A stretch of 44,547 nt of DNA from the NCBI GenBank assembly GCA_051117315.1, contig JBNPEA010000129.1, positions 1 through 44,547 of the forward strand. The letters are read 5' to 3'. This stretch comes from Salinarimonas sp051117315 (lineage in GTDB: Bacteria > Pseudomonadota > Alphaproteobacteria > Rhizobiales > Beijerinckiaceae). The notes beneath the pieces were generated by a model, which saw only the letters and a program-made list of their open reading frames with translations, searched no databases and was not told where the DNA came from. Shown piece by piece: positions 18,279 to 31,436 of the stretch (position 1 is its first letter; the number at the start of each line of letters is the position of its first letter). The position numbers and the translations under genes were made by a program.

Positions 18279-18443
18279 ACAGCCGTCGCGGCGGCTCGCC
18301 TTAACCGGCGGGCCGTCGTGCACGGGCGCGCTCGCCACGCCTCGAAGCGCTCCGCCACCAGGAGATGCGCCGCTCTCGCGCGTTCGATCGACGCGCGGAG
18401 CCGTCGCCCCCGTCGCCGCCGTCGGATCAGGCGCGCGGCAGCG

Positions 18444-18689
18444 CTATCGGCCGAAGCCGCGCTGGCCGACGGGCTCGTCCCGCAGCTCTGCTCCCGCGGG
18501 GGCCGCGCCGTCGCTCTCGGCCCGCTCCGCGTCGCGCTCTTCGGCCGCCGCCTGGTTCTGGTCCTCCCCGGCCATGAGTTCCGCTTCCGCCCAGGCCCAG
18601 TGGTCGTGCATTCGACCGTCCGGCCTGCCTTCCCCTTCCCAGAGCTCGTAGGCCCGTCGGCGAACTCGGCATTCTCGGTCTTCCGTCAT
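18444..18689 (-). CDS. DUF2934 family protein
   Basis: An 81-residue hydrophilic protein. Its first 40 residues carry the DUF2934 pattern: RVRRRAYELWEGEGRPDGRMHDHWAWAEAEL. The tail is acidic and Ala/Glu-rich. AAGGAGGA stands four bases before the ATG at 18689, an excellent ribosome site. The function of DUF2934 is unknown; members are frequent near general-stress genes in Rhizobiales. It is transcribed away from the second ECF sigma gene, and the gap carries two ECF-type promoters, one facing each gene. Confidence 0.82.
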   Translation of the reverse strand: MTEDRECRVRRRAYELWEGEGRPDGRMHDHWAWAEAELMAGEDQNQAAAEERDAERAESDGAAPAGAELRDEPVGQRGFGR

Positions 18690-18766
18690 CGCATCCTCCT
18701 TCGCGTCGGTTGCCGCCGCCTCGTCATGCGACGCAGCTTCCGATCCGCCCGAGCGCTTCACCGGCC

Positions 18767-18795
18767 AAGGACGTCGGGCCGCGGGCTGCCTTACG
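18767..18795 (-). promoter_or_regulatory. ECF-type promoter, copy 6 of 7
   Basis: Read on the minus strand: CGTAAGG (18795-18789), 15 bases, then CGTCCTT (18773-18767). It ends 77 bases before the DUF2934 start at 18689. Confidence 0.65.
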
Positions 18796-18929
18796 ATCCG
18801 AGTTGGGGTCCCGCGTCGACCGGCAGCCGGCTGGTGACGATGGTGGACCTGCGGCCGCGGCGCCTCGTAGCCGAGGCGATCCAGCTCTCGTCGAGGCCCG
18901 TGGCGCCGGTGATCGGCAGGTTCTCGGCC

Positions 18930-18958
18930 TGTAACGATCGTCCGCTGTCGGCGTCTTT
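18930..18958 (+). promoter_or_regulatory. ECF-type promoter, copy 7 of 7 (autoregulatory)
   Basis: TGTAACG at 18930-18936, 15 bases, then CGTCTTT at 18952-18958. It ends 17 bases before the ATG of the second ECF sigma gene, so the leader would be little more than the ribosome site GGAGG at 18965-18969. Position before a sigma gene suggests autoregulation. Confidence 0.7.
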
Positions 18959-18975
18959 CGCCATGGAGGTGGACC

Positions 18976-19671
18976 ATGGCAGGCACGAAGGTGCGTCTGT
19001 CCGCTGTTGCGGACGACAAGGACGATGCGGCAGCGAAGCCGCGCGGCACGGCGGTACGTCGGGCGCTCGAGGAAAGCCATGGGCAGATCTCGGCCTTCCT
19101 GCGCCGACGGCTGGGCAGCGCCGAGGAAGCCGAAGAGGTGCTCCAGGCGTTCATGCTGCGCGCGGTCGAGCGCTCGCACCAGCTCGAGGACGTCGCCTCC
19201 GTGCGCGGGTGGCTGAGCCGGATCCTGGCGACGAGCATCGCCGACCACCAGCGGCGCGCCGTGCGCCGGCGTCGACGCGAGACGAGCGTCGATCCGCACG
19301 ACCTCGACGACTTCTCCGTGGAGGCGGATGCGGAGATCGAGGAGGCGATTTGCAATTGCCTCTACAAGCTGCTGCCGACGCTCAAGGACGACTACGCGGA
19401 GCTGATCTGGCGGATCGACCTGTTGGAGGAACGGCGCGAGCATGTCGCCGCCGACCTCGGGCTGACCCTCAACAACCTGGCGGTCCGGCTCCACCGCGGA
19501 CGGCAGGCGCTCAAGCGAAGGCTGCAGGAGATGTGCCTGACCTGCCCGGTTCACGGCTTCCTCGACTGCAGTTGCGAGGCGACCGAGAGCGCCCGACGGA
19601 AGCAGCGGTCAGGGGCTGCCGCCGACCGCGGTCCGGACCCGATCATTCCAGAGCAAGAGGGAAAACCATGA
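18976..19671 (+). CDS. ECF sigma factor with C-terminal CX2CX7CXC motif (second copy)
   Basis: A 231-residue ECF sigma factor. Region 2 is SHGQISAFLRRRLGSAEEAEEVLQAFMLRAV with VRGWLSRILATSIADHQRRAVRRRRRE. Region 4 spans LKDDYAELIWRIDLLEERREHVAADLGLTLNNLAVRLHRGRQALKRRL. It is followed by CLTCPVHGFLDCSC, the same CX2CX7CXC spacing as the sigma factor at 17697, then a polar tail of about 30 residues. A further CNC lies between the two regions. GGAGGTGGA precedes the ATG at 18976. Its stop overlaps the GAPDH start (ATGA). With its own ECF-type promoter and no anti-sigma gene, it is the best candidate for the regulator that reads the seven sites (inference). Confidence 0.87.
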   Translation: MAGTKVRLSAVADDKDDAAAKPRGTAVRRALEESHGQISAFLRRRLGSAEEAEEVLQAFMLRAVERSHQLEDVASVRGWLSRILATSIADHQRRAVRRRRRETSVDPHDLDDFSVEADAEIEEAICNCLYKLLPTLKDDYAELIWRIDLLEERREHVAADLGLTLNNLAVRLHRGRQALKRRLQEMCLTCPVHGFLDCSCEATESARRKQRSGAAADRGPDPIIPEQEGKP

Positions 19672-20720
19672 GTGCGAGCAGCCGGACAATCCGCGTGGCC
19701 ATCAACGGTTACGGCGTCATCGGCAAGCGCGTCGCCGACGCGGTCGCCGCCCAGGACGACATGGTCGTGGCCGGCGTGGCGGACATCGCGACCGACTGGC
19801 GTGCGCGGATGATCGGGCACAGGGGATTGGCCTACTACGGTGCCTCCGCCGAGCACGCCGAGCGGATCGGCGCGTCGGGCGTGAGCGTCGCAGGCACGCT
19901 CGACGATCTCCTCGCTGCCTCGGACATCGTCGTCGACTGCACGCCGAAGGGCGTCGCCACGCGCAATGTCGAGACCTATCGGCGCCTCGGCCGGCGGTTC
20001 ATCGTCCAGGGCGGCGAGAAGCACGCGGTGACGGGGCATTCCTTCGTCGCCGAAGCGAGCTTCGACGGCGCATTGGGGCGCGAGAGCACACGGGTCGTCT
20101 CCTGCAACACGACCTCCATCGTGCGCACGCTGACCGCGCTGAAGAAGGCCGGCCTGTCGGGCCGGGCGCGCGGCACGCTGCTGCGCCGCGCCACCGATCC
20201 GTGGGAAAGCCATCTGGGCGGCATCATGAACACGCTCGTGCCGGAAGCGGAGATCCCCAGCCATCAGGGACCGGACGCGCGAAGCGTCGACCCCGAGCTG
20301 GACGTGATCACCATGGCGGTCGAGGTGCCCGAGACGCTGGCGCACCTGCACTACTGGTCGATTCGGCTCGAGCGCCCCACGCACGAGGAGGATGTCCTCG
20401 CCGCCTTCGCGGCCTCCTCGCGCATCGCGCTCGTGCGCATGCGGGACGGGCTCGGCGCGATCAACGCGGTCAAGGAGATGATGGCCGATCTCGGCCGACC
20501 GCACGACAACCTCTACGAGGTCGCGTTGTGGTCCGACATGCTGAAGGTCGAAGGCGACGAACTCTTCTACGCCTACATGGTCGACAACCAAGCCATCGTG
20601 ATCCCCGAGACCATCGACGCGATCCGCGCCCTGACGGGCCTGTCGGAGACGGCGGGTCCGTCGATGAAGAAGACCGACGCCGCGCTCGGCATCGGTGTGC
20701 CCGGCGCCCTTCTGGGCTGA
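19668..20720 (+). CDS. Type II (archaeal-type) glyceraldehyde-3-phosphate dehydrogenase
   Basis: A 350-residue enzyme of the archaeal-type GAPDH family. It shows the dinucleotide motif INGYGVIGKRVADAV (about residues 11-25), ADIATDWRARM, TPKGVATRNVETYR, FIVQGGEKH, the catalytic Cys region SCNTTSIVRTL and RRATDPWESHLGGIMNTLVPE. It would oxidise and phosphorylate glyceraldehyde-3-phosphate with NAD(P). The usual bacterial GAPDH is a different branch, so this is probably an alternative isoform. The start codon overlaps the stop of the ECF sigma gene, and AGAGGGA provides the ribosome site. Coupling to a stress sigma factor implies use when the normal enzyme fails (inference). Confidence 0.88.
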   Translation: MSASSRTIRVAINGYGVIGKRVADAVAAQDDMVVAGVADIATDWRARMIGHRGLAYYGASAEHAERIGASGVSVAGTLDDLLAASDIVVDCTPKGVATRNVETYRRLGRRFIVQGGEKHAVTGHSFVAEASFDGALGRESTRVVSCNTTSIVRTLTALKKAGLSGRARGTLLRRATDPWESHLGGIMNTLVPEAEIPSHQGPDARSVDPELDVITMAVEVPETLAHLHYWSIRLERPTHEEDVLAAFAASSRIALVRMRDGLGAINAVKEMMADLGRPHDNLYEVALWSDMLKVEGDELFYAYMVDNQAIVIPETIDAIRALTGLSETAGPSMKKTDAALGIGVPGALLG

Positions 20721-20893
20721 GTCCCCTTCGCGTGGTCTGTCGTCGGGAACTCACGATGGAGCGCAATGCGGACGATGCGCCCCGGGTGTGCTCCGCCGGT
20801 TCGAGGACGGCATCGACGAGGCGTGGGGTCGGCGCCTCCGGAGGTCGTACCGGCAACGCGCCGAAACGGACGGCGGGCCGGAACGGGAGCGGC

Positions 20894-20924
20894 TTGACCT
20901 TCCCATTGTTGGAAGGATCAGGGT
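20894..20924 (+). promoter_or_regulatory. CueR-type copper promoter of copA
   Basis: -35 TTGACC (20894-20899), then the dyad ACCTTCC-N7-GGAAGGA in a 19-base spacer, and a weak -10 CAGGGT (20919-20924). The overlong spacer with CCTTCC/GGAAGG is the hallmark of MerR-family CueR copper operators. It lies 41 bases before copA. No cueR gene is visible in the window. Confidence 0.8.
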
Positions 20925-20965
20925 CACGGCCGACTAGGAACTCGGCCCGCGGGAGAGCCATCGTG

Positions 20966-23476
<2,511 letters not shown>

Positions 23477-23552
23477 GCGGGGACGGACGGCCGCGGCGGG
23501 ACGGTGCGCTCACGATCACCCGGATCGAGAAGGCGAACTGATCGTCGCAAGC

Positions 23553-23578
23553 GGGGGGGCCGCCGTGCCGCAGCCCCC
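23553..23578. terminator. Possible hairpin between convergent copA and gyrB
   Basis: A G run (23553-23559) can pair with a C run (23574-23578) in the 232-base gap. There is no T tract, so it may be only a GC-rich stem. Nothing else is recognisable in this gap. Confidence 0.25.
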
Positions 23579-23708
23579 GTCCACGTGGGCTCTCGCTCGA
23601 GGCCGATGTCCTCCGGCGGCCGCGACGAGAGTCGCGCTTTCGCGCAGGAAGCGCCCGTACACTCGCGTTCAGGCACCAACCCTGGAGACGCGTGACACCC
23701 GTCCCGCC

Positions 23709-26135
<2,427 letters not shown>

Positions 26136-26328
26136 GAACGGGTCCCTGGGACGCGCCGCGGATCGCGGCGGGAGCGCCCCCTCACGAGTTCGATTCGTCT
26201 TCTCTATCTAGGCGCTGCGGCTTGATTTTTCACCCACCGCGCGTCACGCGCGCGCGCCCGGGTGCTTTCTATACACGGGTTTCTGGTGCGATGCACGGGA
26301 GGAGGGGGCGCTCCTGCGGCTGCCGTCC

Positions 26329-28146
26329 TCAATAGGGAATGGTGACGAGGACATCGTAAGCGCTGAGGAGGACGAGGCGCTCGGATGTGGCTTCGAGCAC
26401 GGTCGAGACGCGTTCGCCCACGGGAACGGGCGTTCCGTCGATGATGATCGCGAGTTCGTCGTCCCAATTCACTGCAGGAACGCCGTCGATCAGGAACAGG
26501 TTCGAGAAGGAGCTCCCCTCACGGGCATCGTTGGCGCGCGCCACCTCGACGCCCGGGCCGCCGCGGTCGGATACCATCACGGCAGAGCACTGCCTGTACG
26601 TGCCGCAATCTCCCTCCCACGTCTCTAGCCACGCCGCGACGTCGTTCCAGAAGACGATGCTGCCGGTCAGGATCGTTCGTCCTGCGTCTCCTCCGCCGAT
26701 GAGGCGTAGACCCTGCGCGTCGGCGACGTAGAGCCGGTTGTCGGGAGAGTTGCCCTGCAGCAGAAACGCGCGGCCCTCCTTGCCGGCGAGGATCGTGAAG
26801 GGCACCGCTTCGTCCTTGCGGTGCGTATGAACGCGAACGAGATCATTCCCGTCGAGGACGAAATATTCGTAAACGACGTAGCTGCCCGGTCTGCCTCGAT
26901 CCACGTGCCGCGATACGAGCACGGCTCCGTCCTCGAACCGCCGGACCGACAGTGGAGCCGAGGCTTGATAGCGATGAATTTCCTCGAAGTACCGTCCGTC
27001 CGTCACGTAGATCGCGATATCTCCTTTGGAGTTCAAGCTCGCATTGACGAGGGCCCGCCCGTCTCCGCTCGGGACGATGCCGGTGATCTGCGGCATGCCG
27101 ATTCCCTCGACGAAGCCGTAGTCGGCGCCGCCGAGCCGTGAGACGCGACGTCCCTGGGCATCGTTGTGGTCGACGTGATGGATCTTCTGGCTCTCCCCGG
27201 TCCTCGACACCTGCAGAACCGAGCCTCCGTCCAGCACGACATACGGCCCCCAGCCGTTGGGAGACACGTAGGGCGTGTCGACGACGCCGGGCGCCTCGAC
27301 GTGGGCGACGAACATCGCGTCAGGACGGCTGCCGACGAACGTGCCGTCGCGGTACTGGTAGTTCGCGAATGGAGAACCCATGCGTGTCAGGGTCAGGAGA
27401 CCCGTCGACCCCGTGCGCATCGCCGCGAACGCCGCCTTCAACCGCGCCGCGATGTCCGCCGCATCGCCGACCCGCTCCGTTGTCGCCGCCGGGCGAGCGG
27501 CCGCGCCGCTCTCCCGCGCTGGGACGGAGGCGACGACGGCGGACTCGTTGCCGGCGACGGCGACAGCCGTGTCGGCGCGATCGTCGGGATAGGGATCCCA
27601 GTCGAGATCCGGGTTGCGCTCCCAGTAGGCGTCCGCCGCAGCCATGAGGCGATCGACCTGCGGGTGGCCGTCGTGGCGCAGGATCATGTCGTGCGCCGAG
27701 TCCCACGTGCCGAGGGTGACGAGGCGGCCACCTTCTCCGCCGATGCGAGAGGACGGGAGCCCCGCGACGTCCGGATCGTGCAGCACGTCGCACATGCGAT
27801 CCGCCTCGAGCAGCGGCGACCAGACGAAGCCGCGCAGCCAGCTTCCGGCGAGCTCGGCCTGCGCGTCGTCGATCAGTTCTACCTCCACCCACGCACCGGC
27901 GTGGCGGGGATCTCCCGACTTCACGCGCAGCATCGTCGCATTCTCGAGCGAGGCGAGCACGTCGAACTCGATCCCCGGTCCTCGCCGGACATTGACGATG
28001 TTTCCCGTGGGGGAGCAGATCTCGATGATTTCACCGAAGTCTTGGGCGGCCGCGGGCCGGATGTCGGCGGCGAATGCGCTCGCCCCGAGGAGAGCCGCGG
28101 CGACGAGCTGGGACGCTTTGCACGGCCGTTGCGAGAATTCGGTCAT
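26329..28146 (-). CDS. Secreted protein with bacterial SH3-like domain, function unknown
   Basis: A 605-residue protein. It has an N-terminal signal peptide (ending near AAAQD, about residue 36), then a bacterial SH3-type segment (IVNVRRGPGIEFDVLASLENATMLRV) around residues 49-75. A linker of about 60 residues is rich in Ala and Val. The C-terminal 380 residues contain repeated short strands (for example YVVLDGGSVLQVSRTG, RLYVADAQGLRLIGGG) that could form a beta-propeller-like sensor fold. Cysteines at CSP, CDV and CGTYRQC could form disulfides in the periplasm. No enzyme motif is visible. Base use is slightly less GC-rich than its neighbours, which may mark it as accessory. Confidence 0.65.
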   Translation of the reverse strand: MTEFSQRPCKASQLVAAALLGASAFAADIRPAAAQDFGEIIEICSPTGNIVNVRRGPGIEFDVLASLENATMLRVKSGDPRHAGAWVEVELIDDAQAELAGSWLRGFVWSPLLEADRMCDVLHDPDVAGLPSSRIGGEGGRLVTLGTWDSAHDMILRHDGHPQVDRLMAAADAYWERNPDLDWDPYPDDRADTAVAVAGNESAVVASVPARESGAAARPAATTERVGDAADIAARLKAAFAAMRTGSTGLLTLTRMGSPFANYQYRDGTFVGSRPDAMFVAHVEAPGVVDTPYVSPNGWGPYVVLDGGSVLQVSRTGESQKIHHVDHNDAQGRRVSRLGGADYGFVEGIGMPQITGIVPSGDGRALVNASLNSKGDIAIYVTDGRYFEEIHRYQASAPLSVRRFEDGAVLVSRHVDRGRPGSYVVYEYFVLDGNDLVRVHTHRKDEAVPFTILAGKEGRAFLLQGNSPDNRLYVADAQGLRLIGGGDAGRTILTGSIVFWNDVAAWLETWEGDCGTYRQCSAVMVSDRGGPGVEVARANDAREGSSFSNLFLIDGVPAVNWDDELAIIIDGTPVPVGERVSTVLEATSERLVLLSAYDVLVTIPY

Positions 28147-28304
28147 GGATGATGCTCTCCGTGGCGACGAAGCGGATGATGCGAGGAATTTTCGCCCATC
28201 TCAAGACGTGATGCCTCGCCGCCTGCCGCGACGCTTCCCTGCACCCTTCCGCCGTCTCGCGCGTTGTCCCCCATCCTATACACTCGACGGACGAGGAGCC
28301 CCCC

Positions 28305-28604
28305 ATGCCCGAGACGGGAACCGCACAGGCCCAGGCCGATCCGCAGACCCCGCCGCCCCTGTCGGACAAGGCGCTCGCCGTGTTCGCCTTCGCGGCCTAC
28401 CACCAGCTCGAGAGCGGCGAGCCCGTCACCGGCGTCGTGCGCCGCGACGGGGCCGGGCACAAGGCCGACGAGGAGGCGATCCTGGAGCTGCGCGACGCCG
28501 GGCTCGTGGAGATCACCGACACCCGCGTCGTCTTTTCCGATCAGGGCGAGGCGGTGCTCGGCGCGCTGATCGGGGCGCTGCGGACGGTGGCGCCGGGCTC
28601 CTGA
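28305..28604 (+). CDS. Small protein of unknown function, winged-helix-like C-terminus
   Basis: A 99-residue protein with a disordered Pro/Ala/Gln N-terminus (about 20 residues). A compact segment follows: LSDKALAVFAFAAYHQLESGEPVTGVVRRDGAGHKADEEAILELRDAGLVEITDTRVVFSDQGEAV. The helix-helix-strand-strand order ending in DAGLVEITDTRVVFSDQG resembles a winged helix, but I recognise no family. GAGGAG precedes the ATG at 28305, and a TATACA -10-like box is at 28277-28282. Its last 64 bases overlap the 3' end of ispE on the other strand. Confidence 0.65.
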   Translation: MPETGTAQAQADPQTPPPLSDKALAVFAFAAYHQLESGEPVTGVVRRDGAGHKADEEAILELRDAGLVEITDTRVVFSDQGEAVLGALIGALRTVAPGS

Positions 28605-29485
28605 GCCGGGCCGAGCCGCGTCGCGGCGACCCACCAGCTCGGATGGGCGGCGGCGAGGCGGGCGGCGGCCGCCCGCGCCACCGCATCCGTCCCGTAGAGG
28701 CCGAACACGGTCGCCCCCGAGCCGGACATGCGCGCGAGGCCGCAGCCCGGCGTCGCCGCGACGGCCGCGAGCACGTCCGCCACCACGGGCGCCACGGCGA
28801 TCGCCGGCGCCTCGAGGTCGTTGCCCGTCGCTACGAGGCGCGCGATCAGGCCGTCGATCGAGAGGCCGGGCACGAGCGCGGGCGCCGGCGGCGGGGTGCG
28901 GGTCTCGCCCGGGGCGAGGCCGAGCGCGCGGAACACGGCGCGGGTCTCCACCGGCAGGCCGGGATTGACGAGGACCGCAGGCAGGGCCGGGCAGGGCAGG
29001 GCGGGGCCGAGCCGCTCGCCGACGCCTTCCATCGTGCACACCCGGCCGGCGAGGCACACCGGCACGTCCGCCCCGATCTCGGCCGCGGCCGCGGCCACGC
29101 GCGGGTCGTCCGGCGCGAGCCCGTTGATGGCGCAGAGCAGACGCAGAGCCGCCGCCGCATCGGCCGAGCCGCCGCCGATGCCGGAGGCGACGGGCAGGCG
29201 CTTCGTCAGCCGGAACGCGCCCGTGCGCAGGCCCGGCACCCGCGCGGCCAGCGCGCGGGCGGCCGTGAGGACGAGGTTGTCGGGATCGGGCGCGAGCGCC
29301 GCCGCCTGGGGCCCGTCGATGGCCAGGGACGGCTCGCCCGAGCCGGGCGCGAGAACCAGGTCGTCGCCGACGTCGGCGAAGGCGACGAGGCTCGACAGCA
29401 GATGATAGCCGTCGCCGCGCCGGCCGAGCACGGCGAGCGTCAGATTCACCTTCGCCGGCGCGAAGGCCGTTCGCGGCGCGGGCAC
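28541..29485 (-). CDS. ispE: 4-diphosphocytidyl-2-C-methyl-D-erythritol kinase
   Basis: A GHMP kinase of 314 residues in the MEP isoprenoid pathway, phosphorylating CDP-methylerythritol at the 2-position. It has FAPAKVNLTLAVLGRRGDGYHLLSSLV at the N-terminus, the ATP-binding GHMP loop LPVASGIGGGSADAAAALR, DVPVCLAGRVCTMEGVGE and a C-terminal MSGSGATVFGLY. The GTG at 29485 is chosen because it lies seven bases after the stop of the upstream TPR gene and gives the normal N-terminus. The two genes are likely one transcript. The C-terminal about 20 residues extend beyond the usual length and overlap the gene on the other strand. Confidence 0.93.
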   Translation of the reverse strand: MPAPRTAFAPAKVNLTLAVLGRRGDGYHLLSSLVAFADVGDDLVLAPGSGEPSLAIDGPQAAALAPDPDNLVLTAARALAARVPGLRTGAFRLTKRLPVASGIGGGSADAAAALRLLCAINGLAPDDPRVAAAAAEIGADVPVCLAGRVCTMEGVGERLGPALPCPALPAVLVNPGLPVETRAVFRALGLAPGETRTPPPAPALVPGLSIDGLIARLVATGNDLEAPAIAVAPVVADVLAAVAATPGCGLARMSGSGATVFGLYGTDAVARAAAARLAAAHPSWWVAATRLGPAQEPGATVRSAPISAPSTASP

Positions 29486-29492
29486 GAGGCGC

Positions 29493-31256
29493 TCAGCCGC
29501 CGTTCGCGCCGGTCCGCGGCGCCTCGGCCGCCTCCGGCGCGGGAACGTCCTCGAGGCCGTGCTCGAGCTTGCGCAGGATGGTCTCGCGCTCCTCCGGCTC
29601 GGGATCGTTGTCGAGTGCGTGCTGCCACTGGAAGCGCGCCTCGAGACGCCGGCCGACGCGCCAGTAGGCATCGCCGAGATGGTCGTTGATCACCGGGTCG
29701 GCCGGTTGCAGCTCCACGGCGCGCTCCAGCTCGCGCACGGCGTCGTCCCAGCGGCCCAGGCGGTAGTAGGCCCAGCCGAGCGAGTCGATGATCATGCCGT
29801 CGCGGGGCGAGAGCGCCACGGCCTCCTTGAGCAGCTCGAACGCCGCGTCGATGTTGATACCCATGTCGACCCAGGAATAGCCGAGATAGTTCAGCACCTG
29901 CGCCCGTCCGACGGACGAGCCCGCCGGCACGAGCTCGAGCGCGCGCTCGAGGTCGGCCTCCGCCTTCGGCCATTGCTTCGCGCGCTCGTAGGAGGCGCCG
30001 CGGAAGTAGAACAGCGGCCAGTGTGCCGACGTGGGCTCGCCGATCAGGTCGATCGCGTTCGTGTAGTAGCGCGCCGCGTCGTTCCATTGCTGACGCACCC
30101 GCAGGATGTTCGCGAGCGCGGTGACGACCTCCAGGTCGTCCGGCCGCTCCGCCATCAGCACCCGCAGGCGCGACTCGGCCTCGGCCTTGCGGTCGAGCTG
30201 CTCGAGCAGGTGGGCGACCTCGATATCGGCGGTGACGTTCAGCGGCGAGGCGCGCGGCACCTGCTCGTAGAGCAGGATCGCGTCCTCGGGCCGATCCATG
30301 CGCCCGAACACGTCGGCGAGGGTGATGAGCGACATCTCGTGCTCGGGGGCGAGATGGAGCGCGAGCCGCAGGTAGATGATCGTCGGCATCTCGTCGCCCT
30401 GCGCGTTGCCGGCGGAGCCGAGCGCGTAGAGCACTTCCGCGGCGCCCGCGGCGATCGAGGTCGCCGGCCGCTCCGGCCGCTCGCCGGCCTCGAGCGTGGC
30501 GATGCGCGCCTCGGCGAGGGGATGGCGCTGGACCTGCTCCAGGAAGGCCTCGTAGATGCCGATCGCCTCCTCCATGCGCCCGCGCCGGGCGACGTGGCGC
30601 CCGTAGGCGTCCACGATGGAGAGCGCGGTAGGCTGCATCTCGTAGGCGGCGGCGAGCCGCTCCTCCGCCTCCTCGGGCATGCCCAGGAACGAGGCGAGGA
30701 GGCCGCCGTGATAGAGCCGGAAGATCTCGAAGGCGGGCTCGCCCGAAAGCCGGTCGATGGTCTCGAGCGCGGCCGTCTCGTCGCGCGCGCCGGCATGCGC
30801 CCAGGCGGCGAGCAGGGTCGCCGTCAGATCGGCGGCGCGGCTGCCGCTGCCGTCCTCGAAGCGCGAGAGCGCCTGCGCGAAACGCGCGTCGCGTAGCTCG
30901 CCGACGCCGAGGGCGAGCCGTGCGAGGCCGTTCTGCGGGTCGTTGGCGACCATGCGCTCGGCGGTGCGCACCGCGTCCGGCATCGCGCCGTCGGCGAGGA
31001 AGGCGACGAAGGCGCGCTCCATCAGCTCGGGGTTCGTCGGGTCGTCGAGCAGCGCCTCGCGCAGGAAGGTCGCCGCCGCCGCCGGATCGCGGGCGAGGCC
31101 GGCGACGTAGCCGGCGAGGAAGTTCCCCGACAGCGAGCGGGCCGGCTGCACCGTGTCGCGGGCGCTCGCCGCGGGTGCGGCGAGCGCGAGCGCGCACGCG
31201 ACGGCGAGCACGGTCGCGAGGGCGCGAAAGGGGCGTCTCGTTGAGCGAAGGGGCAA
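29493..31256 (-). CDS. Secreted tetratricopeptide-repeat protein
   Basis: A 587-residue protein. No ATG fits; the TTG at 31256 has GGAG about seven bases upstream and yields a good signal peptide (RPFRALATVLAVACALALAAPAASA, cleavage near residue 34). The rest is a chain of TPR units, for example PADPVINDHLGDAYWRVGRRLEARFQWQHAL, ALNYLGYSWVDMG-type and SPRDGMIIDSLGWAYYRLGRWDDAVRELERAV. The C-terminus is Ala/Pro-rich. A TPR protein of this kind commonly precedes ispE in alphaproteobacteria. It probably works as a periplasmic or outer-membrane-associated interaction scaffold, with unknown partners. Seven bases separate it from ispE. Confidence 0.85.
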   Translation of the reverse strand: MPLRSTRRPFRALATVLAVACALALAAPAASARDTVQPARSLSGNFLAGYVAGLARDPAAAATFLREALLDDPTNPELMERAFVAFLADGAMPDAVRTAERMVANDPQNGLARLALGVGELRDARFAQALSRFEDGSGSRAADLTATLLAAWAHAGARDETAALETIDRLSGEPAFEIFRLYHGGLLASFLGMPEEAEERLAAAYEMQPTALSIVDAYGRHVARRGRMEEAIGIYEAFLEQVQRHPLAEARIATLEAGERPERPATSIAAGAAEVLYALGSAGNAQGDEMPTIIYLRLALHLAPEHEMSLITLADVFGRMDRPEDAILLYEQVPRASPLNVTADIEVAHLLEQLDRKAEAESRLRVLMAERPDDLEVVTALANILRVRQQWNDAARYYTNAIDLIGEPTSAHWPLFYFRGASYERAKQWPKAEADLERALELVPAGSSVGRAQVLNYLGYSWVDMGINIDAAFELLKEAVALSPRDGMIIDSLGWAYYRLGRWDDAVRELERAVELQPADPVINDHLGDAYWRVGRRLEARFQWQHALDNDPEPEERETILRKLEHGLEDVPAPEAAEAPRTGANGG

Positions 31257-31436
31257 GGCGAAGCTCCGATGTCGCGCGCCGATCTGTGCCGCGCGCCGAT
31301 ACCCACGTTGCCGCAGACCATGCCCCTTGCGCGCGGCGGGAGCAAGGCGGGTATGGAGGCGCGGCTTCGGGTCACGGTGGAGCCCGGGTGCCAGGGGTCG
31401 AGAAAGAGGCTTGCCACGGCGCCGCGGCGGGGGATG

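Noticed and set aside
18318..19667. Very long frame running into the GAPDH gene
   Set aside because: The part before 19668 is antisense or out-of-frame translation over the DUF2934 and sigma genes; the ATGA overlap gives the true start.
26270..26275. TATACA box as a gyrB promoter
   Set aside because: No convincing -35 at proper spacing on the minus strand; not listed as a feature.
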